DNA of 64,000 bases from Typha latifolia (taxonomy: Eukaryota; Streptophyta; Magnoliopsida; Poales; Typhaceae). The stretch lies in NCBI GenBank assembly GCA_019914945.1, contig CM034102.1, positions 13,319,501 through 13,383,500 of the forward strand, given 5' to 3'. A program made the translations under genes and the position numbers. The notes under the pieces were generated by a model, which made no database searches, was not told the origin of the DNA, and saw nothing but the letters and a program-made list of their open reading frames with translations. This document shows, one piece after another, positions 40,101 to 53,000 of this stretch (positions within the stretch are counted from its first letter, which is position 1; every line of letters starts with the position of its first letter).

Positions 40101-43100
40101 CATAGTTTCTGTGATAAATGTAAGTTATTTTGATTTTGGAGAGCCTTCTGAATTTTCAATGTTCATATTAGCTATTATATGATTTCATCAGCTAGCATTT
40201 AGCAGTATGCAGAAATGTCGTAATATTAACATCTAATTTGGTCATTCATATCATCTAGATTATTAGAGTAGTCTTCATTTCTAATGAGTGAGAAGATCAT
40301 CTTTGTCAGTTCAGTTGGTGACTTACACTGAGATATTGAGATGAACAAATGATATTGTATTTCTTTTTGCCTGGACAGGGAGATTTTGAAATGCACTTGG
40401 ATAGTTAGATAACTTGCTACAGACATATCACAACCTTGATAAAAATTTTGGAAGAAAATTTCAGGGTTTTGTAGTGATATTAACTACTACGATTATCACT
40501 TGAGATGCTATTGCATTCCCTATCTCAGTAAAGATGGCTGTACTGGTATTTTGATTGATATTTCCAAAGGACAGTACTTTATTGGTTTGACTTGTAAGGA
40601 ATGAACAAGCAGTTTATTAGATACGAGTGGGAGCCCAAAGATAAAATCATGAGTTTCTTTTTAGAAGGCCTAATTTTCTGGGTTGACAGCTATTAACTAT
40701 ATTGAAGTAAATAGTTTCCTTAGCTTTAGGTTTGTGTTAATGTTTTACCCACATTTTAGAAGGTGCTGCTGTATGCTGCAGTGCAACTTGTACAAAATAA
40801 ATAAGTACACTTTGTGTCGGATCATGTGTAACTTGACCAAGTTTTTCTGATCAGGAGTTAGAATAGTTAAAGGTAATTAGTCTGTATATTTAATGTATTA
40901 CTATTCTATTTATCAGTAGGTATGATTAGAGTTGAAGTTTCAAGAGTTGTTTATGACATCATGTTCTAAGGTTTGGTTTTGCAGTCTTCTGTCTCTTGAT
41001 AGCAATAGTCCACACATCTATTTAAATGTTTTAAGGGCTTTATAATATTAATTTTGGAATGAACTAAATAAATCATGCTTTATGGTTTTTCATCTTATTC
41101 TAATTTTTTCTATTATTTTTGATGTGGTAATGAAGGCATTCGTTCTGCATTGATTGAGTTGGGAAGATGCCCTAAGTGTTCCTCCAGCAAATGCACAGTC
41201 AAGGACTTATTGCCGAATTTGTCACTTCGGCAGGCAATAGAGCATTTTTTGGAGGCACATGCAGCAATTGATGGCTCGCATATCTTTATGCCTCCAGGTG
41301 CCATAAACTTGCCATCTTGCTGTCAATTTTGCCTGTTCCTCTGAAATCAATATTTTCATCTATGCTTGCTTTCTGCAAGTTCAGATGGGGAATCAGGAAT
41401 TCAAGCAAAAGAGGCATCATGTGCTATTTCTATTCGGCAACAAAAAGAACCAGAAGTGCCCGATTCTCCTTCTGCAACAGGGAAAGGATCAAATCAGGTT
41501 ATGTCAGAATATGCTTTTGAAAATAGAAGAGCTGGTGGTATTTGTATTCGTTTAGATTCAGATAAATCTGTCAAAATGGCTTCATCATTTCCCAAAATCA
41601 AACAAACAAATCTTATGACTCGACATAGGGAAAATAGTTCAGCAGCGGCATTTAACGATACGGATGATATCCAAGGAGGTGGTAGTTCTTCAATATTGCA
41701 TCGAAATCTTCCAACAAAAGAGGAAGGTATGACCATCCTCAATGAATCAGTTCCATTGGTGTTTTAATTATGCTTCATCTATTGAAATGAAATCACTATT
41801 ATCTATCAACTTATCTTTACTTTATAGCTTTTTCAGGAATAAGCTACATTTGGCTCTTAGGCTTAATTGTAAGTTAGAGATGAAGACGATTCCTGAAATA
41901 TATTTTATGATGATTCCTGAAATATATTTTATGATCTTTCTTATTCATCTACAGTTACTTTGAAAATTGAGACTATTCATGTCTATCATAGACTTTGATG
42001 GGTTTATCTTGAGTTGAGTGGATCTAAACAATAACCAATATGGTAGACTACCCTGCTAGCCAATGGTTTTACAGCTTTCATGCAGTTGCCTTTATTTTGC
42101 TCTGAATAGGAATTCAACACCAATCTCCATCGATCTGGTGTTAGATTGATTGGTGGTCGTAATAATCTATCTGTTCTCTTTGGAGCCTCCTTTATTTTTG
42201 ACTTTTTCTCTAACTAAACTTGTATACCGGGAAAAGAGTTTGATATGATGATGATAATATGTGCCATTTAGAAAGTGTAGAGGATATGATGCAAATCTAG
42301 TATGAATGCAATGTTTTGGAGAACAATTGACCCAAACAAGTAACTAAAATAAAATATAGTAAGCAATAACTGATAATAAGTTAATCGATTAAAAAGATCA
42401 TTACTAGATGGAAGGAGAGAAAACCACTCAGATAAGACAGTAACTTCCTCAATTCTCAAATATGTATGTTGACAGTAGAAAGACAGTAATTTTCTCAACT
42501 CTCAAATAGGTATGTTGTTTTCGATATGTCCAAGCATTAGCCAAAATTAAGCATAATAGTAATTCGGTTTTACTGGTCATTGCTTACCCCCCCGCGCTAC
42601 TGCCGAGAGCTAGCGAGGACGATAGAAAGAGAAAGAGGGGTTTTGGGTTTTTACAGGATTGAGCGAGAGAGAGGAATGAAAGAGGAAAGTTGAGATTTTC
42701 TTTTATTTCTATAACTGTTAGTAACTTAAACTCGATCCACATGAGTAGAATCCAGATCACTTTTAGTTGGTGTGCCAAACCGCTAGCTTGCCAAATCGGC
42801 CTCCCCAGCCCGCCTAGCGCTTTTTAGCGCCTAGGTGGTAACCCGCCTTTCACTTGTGCTAACCTAGTAAGCGGGGCGACCGGTGCGCCACACCAACATG
42901 GCATCCACCAAAAATGCCATTCAATACACTGGCTGCCACTATTCTAATACTACTTTTGCGGCAGCAACAATGGCTTGCCTCTATGCAAGGAACAACAAAT
43001 TTTCTGAAGGATAGATATCATGATATCAGTATTCTGAGGTTTCACATCTTTTGCATTATATGAACTCTTAGTTCTAGGCTTCTTAGGCATCCAGATGGAC

Positions 43101-45696
43101 CCCGCTCCATTTTTGCTAAACATTGATATAGTGCATTCTCTTCAATTAAGTAGGCTTGTAACTTCTAAGAGATATTGTATGATGATAGTATTCTTTAGCA
43201 GCTTTTTAGTTTTTCCCAGCAAGTATTCTTATATACTGAGAATCTGTAGCTCATTTCTTTATTTCCTCCAGCTTACTTTCCTATCCAGAAAAAGAAGGGC
43301 CTCAACTCAAATACTCAAGGTATTACTGCTACAAATCTTTTATGTTCCAACATTAGTAATTCATACTATCATTAGTTTGACTTCATTGTCTATATATATA
43401 TATATTTTTTTTCTGATGTTCAATTCCCCTTTCATGTAGATGGAACTGGTGGTTTCATGGTAGCAATGAAGAACAGGAAGGTCAGTTATCTTTGTTGAGG
43501 AACTTTTGAATTAGTAGTTGGTGTTTGAACAGGTTATCATGGCTAATTGGCTATACAGTTAAAGATCCAGTAATTTTGATTTTCTGGTAACCTGCTATTG
43601 TATGCCTAAAGGTTTCAGTTAGTAGCAAGGGGCAGCAAATAGATAGATTCTTGGATGTGACTCTGGTTATATATTTTACAATAAATTATTCATAGCATAC
43701 TACAATTTCACATTTCAAGATTTACTTGTATCACTTTTTCCTGAACTGTCAAATCTTGAGCCTTTTTTACTTGATTAATGACATCTGAGTTGTGTTGGCA
43801 TTCTAGATTTAGACTGCTAATGATGCTGACTATTTGTCAGCTACTATTTTTGCAACTCTCATAGTTTCTTTGTGAATAACAGGGTGACCGAAATTGTTAC
43901 ATGTGTGGCTCCCCAAACCACTTGATCAGAGATTGTCCACTTTCGGCTAATACATATTCTGGTAAAGTAGTTTTGGAGTTCCACCATTCCTAAAGGAAAA
44001 AAGTTGAGAATATTTTGCAATCTTTACTAATGCCCTGTTGATGAGGTTTATGGTGTCTAATATTGGTGCCACAAGCAGGAGATGTTGCATTTCCTGGAGG
44101 AATCTCTGCTTATGGACCACCTTACTGGCATGGATCCACATTTTCTCATATTCGTCCTTATGCTGATATGTTTGGAACTCCTGGTTTAGTGCCGTTTGAT
44201 CCTAGAATTGTTCCAGTCACACCTTTTGCAGTACCCTCATATGGGCCATCTTTATATCCTGGTGTGACAACACCATAGTGAGCACCCTTTTCTCTCTTTT
44301 TGGCTATTTATGCCAGCCGGTGTGATTTTTTTTGTAATACTTGACATGATATTTTTAGTGGTTTCATGAGGATGGGAGGTCTGTCATCCCCTGTGTTAGC
44401 TGCAGCACAAGGGCCTCTTTCTCATGGGGGATTTATGGATCTTCAGGGTGGTCGGCAAAAATATGTAGAGAGGTAATAAAACTATAGTTCTTAGATTGAA
44501 AATTAGGTTCTGGGAACAAAAAGAGGTTTAAAAAAGTATAATAGACGTATAATGTATTTGGGTTGAATCTAATTTTCCACGAGTTAAAGATTTTACGGAC
44601 TTTTATAATTCTCATGCTAGAGAATGATATCTTGCAAGTTGAAGTGGGATTGTTTGCCAGTTTTGCTTGTTTAAATATCAAATGTTTCAGTGAGAAACTG
44701 TCTGCATCTACGTTTCGACCAGAAGATAATCTGATATTTTGTAGTTTATTTCTTAACATTTGCTTTTGAAATTTAATATTAATTTTTACTATTTTGGATT
44801 TCTTTTCTATGATTCTTTTTAAGAGAATAGAACTAGAGCTGAACTATTGGAACTGCCAGAACTGAGTAAAACCATCTCACTTTTATTTTGTACTTCCGCA
44901 TTCTGGCATTCCTAGCTAGAAACTCCCATGTTTTTTAACATTAGTAATGCCAGCTAGTAATTTATTGAGTTACTTTATTTTCAGAGAGCTTGATTATAAT
45001 AATAACTCAGAGGATTACCATTATGATGAGACTCGAAGGAGATCACATGAGAGGAAACACCAGTCTGACAAGGAGACTCTCAGAAGCTGCTCTGATGATG
45101 GCAATCAAATGATACATAAGAAGCATCAACAGGGCAAATATCATACTTGGACTGATCGAGAGAGAAGTTATAGATCAGATGAAGAAATTCATTGCTCAGT
45201 TGATTGGAAACAGGAAAAGGGATTATATCCATCAGTTTCTGGGAGAGATGATAGATCTCATTGCTCTGAGAAATCCACATCTGAGGTGCATGATGCATCT
45301 GACAGCTCGAACCAACATAGTAGACAGAGAAGTAAACATTACCATCATTGTGGCTCAGTGAAACAGAATGTAAGTAGAGGAAAGTGTGAAAGTAATTCTG
45401 GCAGGAAGAATCTTAATCGAAATCTGAAAGAAAGGACTGATGACATGGAGATTGTGAAAGATCACAAAAGGCATAGGCATAAGCATCATAATCATTTGGA
45501 GTCTAGATTGGAACCTGAATCTGACTTTAGACATATCAGCAAGGAGAAAGAGTCAAGTCAAAGTTCCAGGCACTCCAAGACTAAGGCAAGTTTGACAAAT
45601 GACCGTTTGAAGAGTGACAGATGGGAGATGGTTGATGGCCCGGATGATTACTACGGAGGAGAATATTATCATCACAAAAGAAAGGGAACTCACTGA
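37179..45696 (+). CDS. DWNN/RING/zinc-knuckle E3 ubiquitin ligase, PQT3/RBBP6-like
   Basis: A probable nuclear E3 ligase of the RBBP6/Mpe1 family; the plant relative PQT3 modulates oxidative-stress tolerance, and other relatives act in mRNA 3'-end processing. The 14 exons are 37179..37347, 37451..37538, 37626..37668, 39127..39260, 39614..39684, 39790..39886, 39989..40119, 41136..41297, 41385..41726, 43440..43480, 43883..43961, 44079..44277, 44359..44472 and 44985..45696. All are in phase, giving 793 residues. The ubiquitin-like DWNN domain is 1-80 (MSVRFKFRSSAAFNSIDLGG; FFIPAGSDVIIKRVP). The RING is about 221-258: CFLC, CCQHSFCDKC, CPKC. A CCHC knuckle is at 431-444 (CYMCGSPNHLIRDC). Then comes a Pro/Gly/Tyr region, and from about 557 an Arg/His/Ser/Asp-rich tail. 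The knuckle lies after the RING, whereas the classical order is DWNN-knuckle-RING. The tandem DRE-core repeats lie just upstream. Confidence 0.9.
41888..41935 (+). repeat. Perfect 24-bp tandem duplication in intron
   Basis: Two identical copies starting GATTCCTGAAATATATTTTA, head to tail, in intron 9 of the PQT3-like gene. Identity suggests a recent slippage event. Confidence 0.9.
42435..42517 (+). repeat. Imperfect 37-bp duplication in intron
   Basis: Copies at 42435-42471 and 42481-42517 share AGACAGTAA, CTCAA and TATGTTG blocks with about five substitutions. They lie in intron 9 of the PQT3-like gene, next to a GC-rich purine patch (42590-42680). Confidence 0.8.
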
Positions 45697-48600
45697 AGTA
45701 CAGAAGCTCCTATTATTCTATCCAAACCAGAATTCGCTCTATGGGAGTGAGTCTCTCTTCATTGCTTGATTTGCATTGTATCAACGAACCACGTATATCA
45801 GAGGTAAATGTATATATTGGGAACTATATTTCCTTTCCTACTGCAATTCATCTGCTGTTCGTTTCTATAATATTCTGAAGTTAGGTACTCTGTGCAAAAT
45901 TGTTCATTTAATCTGTATATAGTCGTTCAGCTATGGTAGCGAGTTTAGCCATTCTGATGACTAGGAGGTAAAATTTAGGAGGTAAAGTTTAACCTTTTGT
46001 TGTTGTTGATCCAGTATTGAAGGACCAGTAGGCAATTCTCCGATACATTTTTAGAAGTTGTCTATTCTAATTGCATTTCTATGTTTATTTTGAGGCATTG
46101 CTAAATTTTACAACCATAATGTACTTCTGTAAATATGGGTCTTTTGATGACTATTGTGTATAACCATATACTGTTAACACAATTCATTCTGGGTAACCTA
46201 TCCACTAAAAAAAGTGAACACATTTTAAAGGTATTTAAGGTTGTACAGTTTTTTTTCTTCAGAAAATTTGCAATATTGTTTAAGTTGCATTAAAGCCCAC
46301 TCTAAATGTCGAGAAGTTAGGAAATATCTTCATGTTGTTATTTAAAATACATCTTTTTTAGTAGCTCATTCAGCAGGAAAATCAGTTAACTCAGACTGGA
46401 TCAGTAAAAAAGTTTGCTAGGAAGCCAGGTTGCATTGGTCTGAAGTATTTTTAGTTGCTGTCTTTTCTGATCTTTGAGAATTGATATATTTGTTTAGGTT
46501 TTCAGAATTGTCTGATCTTTTTTCCATAATTATGTGGCAAAATAACAAAAGGTTGTAAAATTATTTCATTTTCCCGTCTAAGCTATAACTTTAAATATCT
46601 GTTTTCTGTCTCCCTCCATAATATTCTATTGTAGATGCTCTTATGTTGAGGCTCACTTATTTTCTTTTAGACTATTATCTTTCTTATCATGACTAATGCA
46701 TGTGTTGTAAAGAAGGAAAATTTTTGTGGTTAAAACTTTAAAAACTACTCTTTGCCCTTTTTCATCCTTGCTGGTTTGCTGCAGATAGAGAGCTCTTTTT
46801 TTTGCTTTTCTTGTTAACAATTATTTACTTTTTGAACTATTCTATTAAAGTAGAATTTGCAGAAAATCTTCTTCTCGTAACAATTAGACAATTAGTGATT
46901 CTTTCTTGGTTTGTATTCTGTCTAAACAATTATGCTAATATTTTCTGGAAGCAAAGCAGGTAATGTTTTTACCGGGAAGCAACTATTGGTACACTAAATT
47001 TAAGGAGAATGGTTATCTATTGTTTCAACTTGACGAAATTGTGGTTTATGAAGTTATACTGTCTTTACTGATTAAAGCTAACTAATCGAAGATTTTCATT
47101 GAAATAAGAAACCAAATTCTAACTGCATATTATTTCAATCATGAGGAGATATTAACTCTTAGAAATACTTCACAAGGAACTGAAGAATGATGTATAGGAG
47201 ATTTAGAAGAAAATGCCATATTTATATAAGGTCAGTTATTTTATAGAAGCTTTCAGGGAATGAAAGGTGATTATGTTTGGTCATGCTTCCCTTTGTCAAT
47301 TGGTTTAATAACTTCCTGCCTGAACATAATTAAGTTAGACTTGCATATCTAGATTAACTACAATGGATCATGTCCTCAGTCTCATAGATAATTACTGAGT
47401 GTGCCGTCTGATTTTTGAAATGCAAATGAAAGGATTCTAGATGTTATATGTTGTCATGGCAAAGAGAAGTTGGTCATACATATTATGCTCAAGCAAGGTT
47501 TTATCCCCTGCTGTATTGAAGTCAAATGGGTTTCGGCACCCTTCGGGTTGTATTTGCTGTATCTGACAAATCCATTAAACTTGATTTTAGCTTGTTTGGT
47601 CTTGTTAACTTATTTAACATAAGTTAAATGGGTTTCAGTAATGGACCTAATGGTCGAAGCTGTTGATCTCCACCAATTTGCTCTTTCCTTCTTCCTTCCC
47701 CCTCAGTTTGTCTCTAGATCCTAATTCTAACCACTTTCTCTCTTTTCTTTTTTGTGCCCAAATGCTATTGATGTCTTGCAGTGAAGATTTTATTCTCACT
47801 TATTCCTGGATCGAGCTGTACTGCCCTGTATGCTCATTATTATCATACATCACATAAATCCTCTCTCCTTATAATTACCATTTAATTCAATTCAATGATA
47901 ATGCATTGCCTGATGGGCTCGTAGGATCTGAAAATTCTTATGTACTGATAATTTACTTGTGGCACTCGTATTTAGTAGTTAAAGGGAGGTGTGGTCCTTA
48001 TAAAATTTGACCTTTCTTTAAGTTGCTTGGCATTTTTGTTGCCAGAAGAAAATTTAATCTTTAATATTATTTGTGGAGAAATGATCTTGAATGGATAGAG
48101 TGGAAGGGAAGGTCTTGCTTTTCTTCATGATTCAACTGTTTCGTTGGCTCCCTAGTGTAATGAGTGCTTACCTCGAGCCCTATCCTCCAGGATATGTTCT
48201 ACCCAAGTTCGACCTATTTGATGGCAGTTCCGAACCTATTGAGCATGATGCCAAATGAAATTTCAGGAGCCTACTTTCAAAAAGAAAATAGATGCTACTG
48301 TTCTTGTCAGACAGTTTAAGTCCTTAATAGTTAATACCTTTTTTTTATTATTAGCTGCATCTGTGGAACCTTCCTGAATATCTTTTTTTTGAGGAAGATC
48401 TTAATCTTTCTAATCTATAAGCTATTTCAAGATCAATTGTTGCTGCTGGATAGCTAAATTTTGTGTCTCCTGCTGAGATCTGTGCACCATAAAAGTATAC
48501 ATCTCCATATTGATGAATGTGCTTCTTCATCAAGTAAAGAAAACATTGAACTTTTATGTAAATTCCTTCATTGAATACACATGATCTTGTGTTTCCATTC

Positions 48601-50059
48601 TTTTCTTGTTTTGGGTGCGGTCCCCACATATAGACTTCAAGTAGGTAATGCTTGATATGATACCTGTAGTTCTTTTATACGCTTTCAATGAGTTTATGAC
48701 ATGTAACATGGTCCCTATTATATCTTGTTAATTCCTCTAGTGAATTACAGCGTCTTGTGATTATTTGGAAGAGTGCTGAACTATCAAATGCTTGCCATAA
48801 ACAGCCAATCTATCTCAATATACTTGGTGGAGCATGAAAGACGTCTTCTAAAGCTGATAAGAAACACTTTTAGAGATCAATCAGAAACCAAAAGCATGCA
48901 CACACACATCCTTTATGCTGGTTTATTTTATCTAGACCACAAATATTTTATAAACCATGACTTGTTTGTAGAACTTCCTCTTCATGTGTTAGTTATTCCA
49001 GGCATTAGGTTGTGAATATATTTTTTATATTATTTTCTTCCTTGGTAATTCCAATGTAACTTGTGAAAGATGAATCATTTGGATTATTGTATTCATTAAG
49101 TCGAGTGATATTTGTTACATAATTTTGTTCCCGTTATGAAAAACGTACTATCTTCATACACTTGGAGAAAAGGAATTAGTGAATTAGGTCTCATTTGACA
49201 GGTGCGGCTGTGTGCATTTGTAATAGTGTTAGCAAAGAGAAATTTGAACTCTTAGAATGCTAGGATTGTCACTACCAAGAGTGCAGGACTGATTTATGAG
49301 TCGTGAGTTCATAGTCATGAGCATTAAAATGCTTTCAAATAGTTTTGATACTTTTCAGCATCAAGATTGTCTTTATTTATTTGCTGCTTTTAATGGACCT
49401 TCATTTAACCGGTTTGATTTAAAGTCTCAATCTTGCATGTTGGGATGACAATTCTTAAGATCTTTGCACTGATAGCTAGTAATAGGTATCATCAAGTTTG
49501 TGTAGAATAATATTCTCCGAGTTATATAAGATTTGGTGTCTTCTACATTACTGTACTTTGAATATGTTGAACACTTCCTATTGGAAATGATTTTGACATG
49601 AGGACATAATAGATTGTTGTTGAAATTATTTGGTTATCTGCGGCTCTTTAGCAGATGATTGGGGAATTGGTGATAATTGATGTTTATTTGTAGTATTAAC
49701 GTATTCTCATCAGTCATATACATAGAACATGTTTATCTGTCTATTTTATCTTTGAATACTTTTGATTTGCTATTTCAATATATATGCTTTGTTCATTTAT
49801 CTCTTTTCTTATAAATTTTAGTCTTGGTAGGACTTTTCTTTCTACTTACATTATGAGACTGTTAACATGCATCTGAATAGTTGCTCTTCTTTCTTCTTTG
49901 AATTTTCTTGGTTATATAGCTGTGCAGCCAACTAAATAGAACAACTACAATTAAACCTACGTACTCCCTAGTGACACGAGATTTTCTCTACAAGTTAAGT
50001 TTCATAATTGTCAAAAGATTTTTTTTGATTCAGTAAATTCTGCAAAAATAAAAATAAAA
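45697..50059. other. Intergenic region, no gene recognised
   Basis: Downstream of the PQT3-like gene. The first few hundred bases are likely its 3' untranslated region. The rest is T-rich on the plus strand with only short open frames and no domain, splice-linked exon chain or RNA gene that I can support. Confidence 0.55.
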
Positions 50060-53000
50060 AATCTCGTAGCAGCATCAAAAAATTTACAATGAAAGAAGAA
50101 TAACAAACACAATTCCAATAGCAGCATCAGAAAAATAATAATCATCAACCCATAACACTACCACTCACTCTTTAACACTTGCGCACAACAACCATCACCG
50201 TTAAGAAACGACAAATAAACAACACTATTTATAATGATAAAAATAGTTATAATTACCAATAAAGTCACAGTTGATATTTATTACCAAACACGTAACAGAA
50301 CGACCATTATCATCATCAACGTGCACAGTAATAACTGGCTCGACGACAACACATGCAACAACAAAAAGATTGTAGACTACAAATACAAAATCACATCACA
50401 ACTATCATCATCAGACAATAAAAATAATAAGTACAACTTAAAAAACAAAACCACACCACTATCAACATGCATATAACAATATAATGACAAATATAATAAC
50501 CGTTATTATTAAGAAAAACAATAAAAATAATAAATAACTGTTTACAATGATAAAAAATAGTTGTAATTACTAATAAAGTCACAGTTGATTGTCATCACCA
50601 AACACGCCTACACCACCACTAATATCATTACCAGAACGGCCACAACAAGTAATAACAACCATTATCATCAACATACACAACAATAACTAGCATGACGACA
50701 ACAAAAAGATTATAACTACAAATACAAAACCACACCATCAAAACAACTAATAATAATGACAAATATAATAACCAACATAATAACAACACATGCGGCGACA
50801 ACAAAATAATAGGTAAAACTTAAAAAAATGAAACCACACCATCACAAAAGAAATATAATAAGCAAAAAAGAAAGCATAATTAACACCATCATCATCATTT
50901 TTCATCACCAACACATCAACCACCATTACATGAATGACAGCATCAATAATAACACATAAGAGAAATTAAAAATGACAAAACTATCACAATAAAAACATAT
51001 TTTACACTCTCATCATTATTTTTTTCACCGCAAAAGTAACAATAATATCATCGAATACAAAAACATCACTGAAAAACACCTAAATTTAAACCACTACATT
51101 CTCAATGACCAACATAGCCAAAAGATTATATATTTTCATTACAAAAACCATCACCACCACTAAACACATCAACAAAAATAACATCAACAACCACCACCAT
51201 TTAAGCACCATCATCACTAGAGCAACAATAAAAACAATGATAACAGAATCAACCACTATTATTATCAATAATAGCAACAAACAAACAAACACCAAAATAA
51301 TAGCAACAAACAACTATCGTGACCATAACCAACATCAGGATTATCACAACAAACATCACCAACAACCACTACTATTGACACTATAAAAACAATACAATAG
51401 CACTACAATCACTATCACATACAACCACAACAACAACAAAAAACAACAACGACAACAAGCATGACCACAACATCACCACCATAGACCAACTCTCACATCA
51501 GAACGATCTATACAATACATCCATCATACTACCATTAACACATCACATCAAACCACCTATCACCAATTTTTCAACACCAACACAAACACCATCACCAGCA
51601 TAACAACACCACAACAATTAGCGTATCTAATGTGAGATTTATCAATGATTATCGAGCTTATGCATGATTGTACATTTATGTGTGAGTATATATGCAAGTG
51701 TGAACTCATTTAATAGTCTATGGACGAATCAGAAGTTTACAATTACCTGGTGAAGTCCTCGATTTGCTCTTGATAGTCTCAATAATAATTTGACACTGCC
51801 TGATAATTTCATGTGCTACATTCAACATATAACAAAACAAATTAAATATTAAAATTTTAAAACTAGTAGAACCAATTTTAAAGGATACCTAGTTATTAGC
51901 CTTGATTGGTGAAGCTATTTACTATTGTTTACAGGACTCTTACTTGACATATTGCTTGGTGAAGTCAATTTTGCAGTCCATATACACTGCACTACATGGA
52001 AGTAATACCTTACCACTCAATCAACCTTGTTTTGTGAGTCATCCCTGCTATTTCGGAGAACATTCTTACTTGACATTCACATTTAGGGAAGAAAACTTTT
52101 TACCTGAGAAACTAGCTTGATGAAGTCCATGTCTGATTTTTACAGCCATTAAGTATTTGGCAAACTTTATTAGGTGAAGTCATATCCTGCTACTGAAATT
52201 GACTCTTGTTGGGATTTACATATTTATTTGGTTACATCACTCCTACTGTTGATAGAAATGACATGGACAATATTACCAAATGAAGTCATCTACTACATGG
52301 TAAGCAACAAGAAAGCTAATACAATAATAAAACCACTAGTATATTAAGATTACCTCCCAAAGTCTCAATCAGCCTTGACTGGTGAGGTCATCCCCCTGCA
52401 AGTTATGCAAATTTTTCTCTTGGCAGCTTTGCTAAAATCATTGCTGATGTTGATAGGCACTATATTACTTGACAATCTCACCTGGTGAAGTCAACTGCTG
52501 CGCAGGAACATATTAAATAGAAAATTGAATAATAAAACCACTGCTAGAATAATTAAGATTACCTCCCAAAGTCTCAATCAGCCTTAATTGGTGAGGTCAT
52601 CCCACTGCAAGTTTGTAACTTTTTTTTTTTATCTTGGCAGCCTTGCTAAAATCATTGCTGATGTTGATAGGCACTATATTACTTGACAATCTCACCTGGT
52701 GAAGTCAAGTCAACTGCTGCACAGTAACATATTAGATAGCAGTTTGAATAATAAAACCACTGCCAGAAGTTCTAGATTACCACCCAGTCAGCTTGAGTGA
52801 TGAAGTCTTTCCTTGTTGTCAATATTAACAACTTGGCTTTGTTGATTGGTTGTCAGTTGCCACCCCCAAAGAAACAGTAATTAAAAAAATGAAATCATTA
52901 ATACAGACCATTTAGCATTACAAGATATCAATGAGAATTAATTTATATAGTAAAGAGTTAGCATGAAGAAACACCACTACCACATCTCTAGTATTCTGAT

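Noticed and set aside
41494..41742. Minus-strand open frame of 82 residues
   Set aside because: Antisense to exon 9 of the PQT3-like gene.
45080..45298. Minus-strand open frame of 72 residues
   Set aside because: Antisense to the last exon of the PQT3-like gene.
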